DNA of 64,000 bases, taken from Ulvibacterium sp965228935 (GTDB taxonomy: Bacteria > Bacteroidota > Bacteroidia > Flavobacteriales > Flavobacteriaceae). The stretch's first letter is position 1. Every line of letters starts with the position of its first letter. Both the position numbers and the translations under genes were made by a program. This document shows positions 18,121-24,199 of this stretch, piece by piece. The stretch is taken from positions 2,914,001 to 2,978,000 of the forward strand of contig NZ_OZ245846.1 of assembly GCF_965228935.1 (NCBI RefSeq), written 5' to 3'. Below the pieces are notes generated by a model that saw only the letters and a list, made by a program, of their open reading frames with translations, did no database searches and had not been told where the DNA came from.

Positions 18121-18164
18121 GAGACTGGACTATGGCTTTTCATAGGATACATTGTTGTGTGTAG

Positions 18165-18986
18165 TTAATTTTTAACAGCATCATAAATTTTTAAAGAAAT
18201 TTCCGTGATACTTAAAAATGAACTGTTTAAAGCTAATTTGTCAGCAAGAGAAGGGCTGTAAGCTTTTAATTCATCAAAAGTAATTTTATGCCAAATAGGT
18301 AAAATAACTTTGTTGTCTCCAGATATTTCATTGGCTATCATTCCATTTAATTCATACTGAGTCCAATTTTTTTTAAAAAAATTAGATGATAATATTACTA
18401 ATCCAAACTTTGAGTCTAACAAACCTTGGTCTATTGATTTTCTTAGACTATCACCAATCTCTAATGTGAACTCATCATACCAAACTTCCAATCCTAAATC
18501 CGAAAGTTCTTGGGCTAAGGGACGAGCAAAATCATCTTTATCTTCTGATGCGTGTGAAATAAATAAATCGTATTTTTTATCTTTATCTTTTGCCCTTTTA
18601 ATACTATTATCTTTGAGTGTCAAATCAATATTTTTTAATTTTCGAATTAGTAAATCAGTATCTTTAATTTCTTTATTCAATATAGATTGGTACCTTGCCT
18701 TCTTATATTCCTGAATAAAATTCCCTCTCATTCTTTTATAGACTTCATTCTCTAAAGGTGATTTGATTTTGTATAACCTTTTTAGCCTTCTTCGTATTTT
18801 CTTGATTAGTTTATCTTTTTTTTCAATTGATGCTAATTTTTTTTGAATGTTGATTGATCCTCCATTAGATTCTATTTCCCATTTTATCTTTTGAACTCTT
18901 TGATATTCTCTTTCAAGTCTATTCTGAGAAGCTTTAACCTCTATTTCAAGTCGAATAATTTTTTCTAGTAATTCTCGGTCATTCAT
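18165..18986 (-). CDS. Cassette 5: coiled-coil TIR-domain protein
   Basis: This 273-residue cytoplasmic protein has a strongly charged, predicted coiled-coil N-terminal part (about 1-135). A TIR domain (about 138-260) begins with YDLFISHASEDKDDFARPLA. Typical TIR blocks follow: LEVWYDEFTLEIGDSL and FGLVILSSNFFKKNWTQYELNG, with the putative catalytic Glu212 in the last. Bacterial TIR domains with this glutamate commonly degrade or cyclise NAD+ in anti-phage defence; activity here is inferred. I chose the ATG at 18986; a GTG five codons upstream is possible. The gene sits in a cassette whose attC-like site was later split by the IS element. Confidence 0.82.
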   Translation of the reverse strand: MNDRELLEKIIRLEIEVKASQNRLEREYQRVQKIKWEIESNGGSINIQKKLASIEKKDKLIKKIRRRLKRLYKIKSPLENEVYKRMRGNFIQEYKKARYQSILNKEIKDTDLLIRKLKNIDLTLKDNSIKRAKDKDKKYDLFISHASEDKDDFARPLAQELSDLGLEVWYDEFTLEIGDSLRKSIDQGLLDSKFGLVILSSNFFKKNWTQYELNGMIANEISGDNKVILPIWHKITFDELKAYSPSLADKLALNSSFLSITEISLKIYDAVKN

Positions 18987-19011
18987 AGATTTGATTAACA
19001 CCTTTAATTAC

Positions 19012-19143
19012 ACACAACGGTCTCGTGTATGAGTAGTAGCGGGTTTCTACTCACTAAACTTTCGGTTTTACAGGAACCTTAGTTTTATGTTTGTATTTTC
19101 GTTTTATCACTTAAATCGCTATTACTTATACACGTTGTTGGCG
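19012..19143 (-). other. attC-like site F (end of cassette 6)
   Basis: This 132-bp site is the best-preserved one. On the minus strand it starts with R box CGCCAAC and ends with GTTGTGT. The two arms share CGTGTAT, AGTA and TAGCG in the same order, forming a long stem with two wobble positions (CGTGTATGAGTAGTAGCG against CGCTATTACTTATACACG). Spacers between outer and inner boxes are 5 nt (GGTCT) and 2 nt (TT). Confidence 0.8.
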
Positions 19144-19147
19144 GTAG

Positions 19148-20701
19148 TTATTCTAAGTCCTCAGATGTTATTGTTCCCAAAGTAGTGAAACTATCATTTC
19201 CTGTAGGCATTTCCTTGTCACCGTAGCTCAAAATAATTGAATTATTGATGATAATCGAAGTCTCAACTAATTTGCTAGGAAGTGGTGTCCAATAATAAAA
19301 TCCACTGAGACCAGCATGACCGTTTCCAGCTAGTCGATCGTTTGCATCTCTTATTTTTACTTTAAGATTCACAAAATCTTTGATACTCTTTATTTTCTTT
19401 CCTTGCCAGTATTGATAAACAAATGGTTGATGCATTTTTTTTATAATTTTATTATTGCTGTAATCAAATTTTATCCACATATCCATTTTATCAGAACTGT
19501 TTAAATAAAACCTGTTTTGGACTATATTTTCTGGTAGTTTCTTTTTTCGATCTATAAGAATAAGATGGTAATAATAATCCTGATCATTTTCTGTTCTTTC
19601 AAAAACTATATATTGATTGACCATGTCTAATAGATAATCAGCCATTGAAAACTCTTTAAACAATTTTGATTCTGGTGATAAAGTAACCATCGTGAGATTT
19701 CCATCTCTAAATTTAAAATTACCTTCTTTATACGAATAAATTGAGTCTTTATAAAAAACTATAGTATCACCCTTGTGTTCTTCCCAATCATCTATTTTGA
19801 ATTTGCCATTTACTTGTTTTTGATAAATGCTATCCCACACTGCTTTTAACTTATCCGCAATGTTTTGGTAATACAACGTAGAGTCAAAGGTGACTCTAAA
19901 TTCGGTGTTAAATTCGTATTCTAGAGTTAGAGTAAAATCTATTGTCTTAATTGGATTAAGGATTCTATCAGTGTTACTCAGGAGTTCTCTTTGAGAGCTT
20001 AGATTTTCCAGAATTTTTTGATTTGCAGATTCTAAATCGGCTTCAACACCATCTAATAGTTGGAAACTTTTATTCGTTCCTTGTAAAACATTATTAACGT
20101 TATCAATTATGCCTTCTTGCTGTTCATTGAATGAATCTAAGTCTTCAGTTATACTGGAAAGTTTAGAAATTTGATGGCTGGAAAAATCATACAATTTATA
20201 CAACATATATGATGTTGCTAGTGCAAAAATTAAGGAAACAAGTAATAGTTTGGATGACCAAATACTATTTAATGCATGTTGGGTAAGGGAAATTGGTTTA
20301 GGAATTAACTCAACAATTCTTCTCTTCAGGTCAAGAAATCCAGGATGATCAGTATTATGGTTCCAATCTATTAAATCAGTGGCTTGATGTCTATCATATG
20401 GAGCTTCAATTTTTATTAACTCGATTCTTACTGGTGTGTAAATACTTTTTGTAATGGCAGACGATGCTTCATGCATTACCCATCTCGATTTTATTGATCT
20501 GCTTGACCATATTATAACCATACAGTCTGCGTTGTTGACAGCATTTTCTAAAACACTACTCCATACTTGACCACATTGGATGTCTTCATCCCACCATACA
20601 TTAAATCCCTCATTTTCTATTGCTTTTTTGAGTTGTCTTGCGATGTCAACTTCCTCTCTTTTGTAGCTAATGAAAATATATGGATGTTTCTTCTTAGACA
20701 T
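19148..20701 (-). CDS. Cassette 6: membrane-anchored TIR-domain protein
   Basis: This 517-residue protein has an N-terminal TIR domain (about 5-135): YIFISYKREEVDIARQL, FNVWWDEDIQCGQVW, and the putative catalytic Glu78 in RWVMHEASSA. A transmembrane helix (about 151-170) and a coiled-coil stretch (about 176-250) follow, then a C-terminal part of about 260 residues with beta-rich sequence and no recognised domain. By orientation the C-terminal part would be outside the cytoplasm. A TIR effector coupled to an external sensor domain suggests a stress or phage-triggered NADase, but the sensor is unknown. It is the first cassette next to the recombinase remnant. Confidence 0.8.
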   Translation of the reverse strand: MSKKKHPYIFISYKREEVDIARQLKKAIENEGFNVWWDEDIQCGQVWSSVLENAVNNADCMVIIWSSRSIKSRWVMHEASSAITKSIYTPVRIELIKIEAPYDRHQATDLIDWNHNTDHPGFLDLKRRIVELIPKPISLTQHALNSIWSSKLLLVSLIFALATSYMLYKLYDFSSHQISKLSSITEDLDSFNEQQEGIIDNVNNVLQGTNKSFQLLDGVEADLESANQKILENLSSQRELLSNTDRILNPIKTIDFTLTLEYEFNTEFRVTFDSTLYYQNIADKLKAVWDSIYQKQVNGKFKIDDWEEHKGDTIVFYKDSIYSYKEGNFKFRDGNLTMVTLSPESKLFKEFSMADYLLDMVNQYIVFERTENDQDYYYHLILIDRKKKLPENIVQNRFYLNSSDKMDMWIKFDYSNNKIIKKMHQPFVYQYWQGKKIKSIKDFVNLKVKIRDANDRLAGNGHAGLSGFYYWTPLPSKLVETSIIINNSIILSYGDKEMPTGNDSFTTLGTITSEDLE

Positions 20702-20719
20702 TTTATTTTTGAGATTATT

Positions 20720-20757
20720 ACCACCAACAATTGTATAAACGTACCTGGGTACGTTTA
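20720..20757 (-). other. attI-like junction between recombinase remnant and first cassette
   Basis: On the minus strand this stretch ends with GTTGGTGGTAATAA, the 5' edge of cassette 6. It matches that cassette's own 3' box (GTTGGCGGTAGTTA, complement side) at 11 of 14 positions. Beside it is a 10-bp palindromic hairpin, TAAACGTACC with GGTACGTTTA (20736-20757). The location, directly behind the recombinase gene, is where an attI site is expected; this is inference. Confidence 0.5.
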
Positions 20758-20774
20758 TTTCTTTTTTACAAATA

Positions 20775-21092
20775 CTAATCTAGGGGATTTTTGATGGTTT
20801 CAAAAGTATTTGTAGCCACATGGGTGTATATTTCCGTCGTTTTGCTCGACCCATGTCCGAGTAATACCTGTATTTGCCTTAAATCCGTACCAGCCTCCAA
20901 TAAGTGAGTTGCAAAACTATGTCGCAATACATGTGGGGTTACCCGTATTCGTATTCGTGCTTTTTCAGCAGCGGCCTTCACGATTTTCAAAACACTTGCC
21001 GCGCTATATTTCGTTTCCTTCTTGCCTTCGAATAAAAATAGTTCAGGTTCATATTTGATATAGTATTTCCTTAAATCCTTTAGGGCCGAGGA
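20775..21092 (-). pseudogene. C-terminal remnant of a tyrosine recombinase (integron-integrase-like)
   Basis: The open frame of 105 codons has no proper start and ends upstream at an in-frame TGA (21093-21095). It encodes the catalytic end of a tyrosine recombinase: VTPHVLRHSFATHLLEAG (box II H-x-L-R-H), LLGHGSSKTTEIYTH (second His and nucleophilic Tyr) and the tail FETIKNPLD. The preceding part ALKDLRKYYIKYEPELFLFEG also fits the family, so at least 105 residues of the parent protein are preserved. The N-terminal DNA-binding half and the first catalytic Arg are gone, so it should be inactive. Its 3' end faces the cassettes, and it reads in the same direction as they do. Confidence 0.85.
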
Positions 21093-21256
21093 TCAATATT
21101 CCACCTATACATAGTTCGGTTACAAGGATGGAGCTTGTAAAAAGTTTAAGGCATTTGTTTTCAAAAAATTTTATATCAAAAAAGAACTTTTTTATAACCT
21201 AAAACACGGCTATTTTAGAGGCCTGATCATAGCCATAATAGAATTAAAAATAGATA

Positions 21257-22576
21257 ATGCCTCTTTTAATTATAATTGCCGGAATCCTATTGCTCTTTGT
21301 TTTAATAATCGTAGTAAAACTAGACACCTTTATTTCATTTCTAATAGTATGTATCGCTGTCGGTATATTTCAAGGTATGCCATTGGACAGTGTGGTACAA
21401 TCTATTCAAAAAGGTATTGGCGATACGCTTGGTTTTTTGGTAATGATTATTGGTTTAGGTGCTATGTTGGGCAAACTTGTAGCGGATAGTGGTGCTGCAC
21501 AGAGAATTACATCAAAACTTGTCAATGCCTTTGGTTTGAAATACATTCAATGGGCGGTAGTTCTTGCCGGTTTTATAGTTGGTATTCCCATGTTTTATTC
21601 CGTAGGCTTTGTAATACTAATTCCATTGGTGTTTACTGTCGCCGCCTCTACAGGTTTGCCTTTAATATATGTAGGCCTTCCTATGCTTACTTCATTATCC
21701 GTTACCCATGGTTTTTTGCCACCACATCCGGCACCGACTGCAATTGTGGGAATGTTTGGCGCAGATACCGGAAAAACATTGTTGTATGGAATCGTAATCG
21801 CTGTTCCCGCCATTATTCTTGCAGGACCATTATTTGCAAGAACTATTAAAAACATAGAGGCAACGCCTCTTAAGGAGTTTTATAACCCGGTAATTTTAAA
21901 GGATAATGAAATGCCCAGTATGGCTATTAGTACTTTTACCGCCTTAATTCCGGTAATACTGATTATGATATCGACCGTTTTGATGAACTTCATTCCGGAA
22001 AATGGTACGCTATATCTTATAGTGGGCTTTATCGGTAATCCTGTCATAGCTATGCTTATCTCCGTTCTTGTAGCTATCTATACTTTGGGACTTTACCAAG
22101 GTAAAAAGATGGGGGAACTGATGCAATCTATTTCCAATTCAGTTTCCAGTATTACCATGGTTTTGTTGATTATTGCAGGTGCCGGAGCATTAAAACAGAT
22201 TTTAGTGGATAGTGGTGTAAGTGATTATATAGGAGAGTTGCTCAAAGGCACCGACGTTTCGCCTTTATTTTTAGGATGGATGATCGCTGCGATAATTAGA
22301 GTCTGCGTGGGTTCCGCAACGGTGGCAGGACTTACGGCCGCGGGAATAGCATTACCTCTTGTATCCGGAACAAGTGTTAATCCGGAACTTATGGTATTGG
22401 CCGTGGGTTCCGGTAGTTTAATGCTATCCCATGTCAATGACGGCGGATTCTGGATGTTCAAGGAATATTTTAATCTTTCTATAAAAGAAACACTTTCTAC
22501 ATGGACAGTAATGGAGACCATAGTGGGCATTATTGGTATAGGAGGAGTTTTGTTATTGGATACAATTTTAACTTAA
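21257..22576 (+). CDS. GntP family gluconate:H+ symporter
   Basis: This 439-residue inner-membrane carrier has about 12 transmembrane segments. The family block around GFLPPHPAPTAIVGMFGAD is clear, as is the C-terminal GSGSLMLSHVNDGGFWMFKEY. GntP carriers take up gluconate and related sugar acids or hydroxy acids with protons. The RidA-like gene follows after 1 bp, so the two are co-transcribed. Substrate cannot be fixed. The gene begins 164 bp from the point where the recombinase remnant is cut off. Confidence 0.9.
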   Translation: MPLLIIIAGILLLFVLIIVVKLDTFISFLIVCIAVGIFQGMPLDSVVQSIQKGIGDTLGFLVMIIGLGAMLGKLVADSGAAQRITSKLVNAFGLKYIQWAVVLAGFIVGIPMFYSVGFVILIPLVFTVAASTGLPLIYVGLPMLTSLSVTHGFLPPHPAPTAIVGMFGADTGKTLLYGIVIAVPAIILAGPLFARTIKNIEATPLKEFYNPVILKDNEMPSMAISTFTALIPVILIMISTVLMNFIPENGTLYLIVGFIGNPVIAMLISVLVAIYTLGLYQGKKMGELMQSISNSVSSITMVLLIIAGAGALKQILVDSGVSDYIGELLKGTDVSPLFLGWMIAAIIRVCVGSATVAGLTAAGIALPLVSGTSVNPELMVLAVGSGSLMLSHVNDGGFWMFKEYFNLSIKETLSTWTVMETIVGIIGIGGVLLLDTILT

Positions 22577-22577
22577 T

Positions 22578-23042
22578 ATGAAAATAGTACCTTCAGAAAG
22601 AATTGAGGAGTTGGGTTTAGTTTTACCCCCGGTACCAAAACCCAAAGGGGTTTATATACCTGTACTCGTAGTCGATAAGTTCCTATATGTTTCAGGTCAT
22701 GGTCCCGTAAGGAACGATGGAAGTTTAATACAAGGGCGGTTAGGTGATACTATGGACATAGATGGTGGATATTTAGCGGCCAGGCAAGTAGGATTGACTG
22801 TCCTTGCATCAATAACTACGCATTTTGGAAGTATCGATAGGGTTAAGCGTGTAGTAAAAGTATTGGGTATGGTAAACTGTGTTCCGGATTTTCTAGATCA
22901 GCCTTCTGTAATTAATGGTTTTAGCGAATTAATGGCCGATATTTTTGGTGCCGAACTTGGGATAGGTGTGCGGAGCGCCGTAGGTATGATGCTACCCGAC
23001 GGTATTCCCGTGGAAATAGAAGCAATGTTTGAATTGCATTGA
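22578..23042 (+). CDS. RidA/YjgF family enamine/imine deaminase-like protein
   Basis: This 154-residue soluble protein of the RidA superfamily has the block VSGHGPVRNDGSLIQGRLGD near the N-terminus, the segment VLASITTHFGSIDRVKRVVKVLG, and the C-terminal GIGVRSAVGMMLPDGIPVEIEAMFEL. The usual catalytic Arg position is present in GVRSAVG. RidA proteins hydrolyse reactive enamine/imine intermediates made by PLP enzymes. Pairing with GntP suggests catabolism of an amino- or hydroxy-acid, but the expected PLP dehydratase is not in the window. Confidence 0.85.
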   Translation: MKIVPSERIEELGLVLPPVPKPKGVYIPVLVVDKFLYVSGHGPVRNDGSLIQGRLGDTMDIDGGYLAARQVGLTVLASITTHFGSIDRVKRVVKVLGMVNCVPDFLDQPSVINGFSELMADIFGAELGIGVRSAVGMMLPDGIPVEIEAMFELH

Positions 23043-23199
23043 CATTAGTGGGAGCAATACAAAGCGTATCACTTTCTTTATAATATTCTGTTTATCAATT
23101 GGCTAATTCATGTAATTAAAATGCCCAATCAAGAGTCCTAAACCCGCAAGTTTCATGGTTTAAAGCTATTTTTAAAGACTAATCTAACTCTTGACTTCT

Positions 23200-23733
23200 C
23201 TAACGTTGCCCAGGTCGAAATACCTTCATTGCCTCCTGGTTTGTTTCCAAATAAGGCCCTCCAATAAGATCGATACAATATGGAATAGCGGGAAATACGG
23301 CCTCGAGACATTCCCGAATGGATTTTGGTTTGCCCGGTAAATTAACGATCAATGTAGTCCCACGGATTCCAGCGGTTTGACGTGAGAGAATGGCAGTGGG
23401 TACGTATTGCAGGCTCACCTGTCGCATCTGCTCACCAAATCCGGGAAGTAGTTTTTTACAGACGGCGATGGTTGCTTCCGGGGTTACGTCCCGTACGGCA
23501 GGTCCGGTGCCACCTGTTGTTACGATTAGACAACAGGCCTTATGGTCGGCCATATCTATTAATTCTTTTTCCAGCAAGGTTTGTTCATCGGGAATGACTG
23601 TATACTCCGCTTCCCATGGGCTGGATAGCCATAATTTCAGAAGCCGCTTGACCTCCTTACCCGGTAAATCTTCATATTCACCACGACTGGCCCGATCCGA
23701 TACATTGATAATACCAATTTTTATTTTTCCCAC
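23200..23733 (-). CDS. mogA: Molybdopterin adenylyltransferase MogA
   Basis: This 177-residue MoCF-domain enzyme adenylates molybdopterin before molybdenum insertion. The motifs GIINVSDRASRGEYED, TTGGTGPAVRDVTPEAT and NLPGKPKSIRECLEAVFPAIPYCIDLI are those of MogA. It stands alone, with 157 bp to the RidA-like gene. The molybdenum hydroxylase genes at 50.6-56.2 kb are plausible users of the cofactor, although the rest of the moa/moe genes are not in the window. Confidence 0.93.
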   Translation of the reverse strand: MGKIKIGIINVSDRASRGEYEDLPGKEVKRLLKLWLSSPWEAEYTVIPDEQTLLEKELIDMADHKACCLIVTTGGTGPAVRDVTPEATIAVCKKLLPGFGEQMRQVSLQYVPTAILSRQTAGIRGTTLIVNLPGKPKSIRECLEAVFPAIPYCIDLIGGPYLETNQEAMKVFRPGQR

Positions 23734-24069
23734 TTATCCTCAACTTTAGCGTTTAGTACGAACATCATTGTTGTTACGGTACTAAAATAAAAAGAAATAA
23801 AAATCTTTGCCCGTTCAGATTTATCCGGTACCCAAAGGAAACCATAGGAAATAGTACAATTGCCTTATACTGATGATAGGATAAACTGGTCACTACAGTT
23901 TGCACTGTAGGATTACCATTATCAAGACTCCATTGCCTGCTGCATTCATGGTATACACCCACACTGTTTTTAGTGCAACTGAGCCGCAAAAATAGGCAAA
24001 CAACTTGTTTGTGCTACCGAGTTACATTGGATTTACGTACTTGGAATAACAAGAAGGACTAAATCGGTC
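23734..24069. other. Gene-free stretch before the serine hydrolase
   Basis: Nothing here looks like a conserved gene on either strand. The stretch ends in a plus-strand terminator-like hairpin at 24070, although the nearest plus-strand gene upstream ends a kilobase away. A short untranslated RNA or a decayed gene could explain it. Confidence 0.4.
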
Positions 24070-24091
24070 AAAGCATTGCTCAATGCTTTTT
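24070..24091 (+). terminator. Orphan terminator-like hairpin
   Basis: AAAGCATTG and CAATGCTTT with a 2-nt loop, followed by TT, form a compact hairpin on the plus strand. No annotated gene ends nearby. Confidence 0.5.
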
Positions 24092-24199
24092 GTTGCCTCT
24101 CCACATTTCAGGTACAAAAACATATCGTTTCATTCTATTTTAATACAATTTCACCTTTTGAAGCTTGAATTGTTTGTTGTTTTGGCAAAAACATCAATC

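Larger units (their letters stand above)
16781..18149 (+). mobile_element. IS110-family (IS1111-type) insertion sequence
   Basis: This element of about 1.37 kb lies inside attC-like site E. Its ends are inverted relative to each other: ATCTATGAAAAAGC at the left, and the complement of ATCCTATGAAAAGC at the right. Subterminal inverted repeats of this type mark the IS1111 subgroup; the IS110 group lacks them. No clear target duplication is seen. The edges were set by restoring the attC pairing and may be off by about 3 bp. It carries one intact transposase on the plus strand, opposite to the cassettes, and a long 3' noncoding part. Confidence 0.8.
16662..18160 (-). other. attC-like site E (end of cassette 5), split by an IS element
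   Basis: The left part (16662-16780) has the outer box GTACAAC, CTATGAGTAGTTGC and its partner GCAATTACTTATAGC. The right part (18150-18160) has CATT and the box GTTGTGT. Joining 16780 to 18150 restores a continuous arm, TTATAGCCATTGTTGTG, which pairs with GGCTATGAG and keeps the 2-nt versus 5-nt spacer asymmetry of sites C and F. The native site would be about 130 bp. Confidence 0.75.

Noticed and set aside
18165..20701. Thoeris system formed by the two TIR genes
   Set aside because: Thoeris needs a ThsA-type effector (SIR2/SLOG or similar) beside ThsB; neither protein has such a domain and each gene sits in its own cassette.
14041..20757. CRISPR array as an explanation of the repeated palindromes
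   Set aside because: The repeats are 108-194 bp, not identical, and separated by whole genes; no cas genes are present.
20736..20757. Palindromic hairpin as terminator of the recombinase gene
   Set aside because: The minus strand lacks a T-run after the hairpin; the T-rich side is on the plus strand, so I treat it as part of the attI-like junction.
23774..23989. A 71-codon minus-strand frame between mogA and the serine hydrolase
   Set aside because: No family pattern, no signal for initiation and mixed composition; likely chance.
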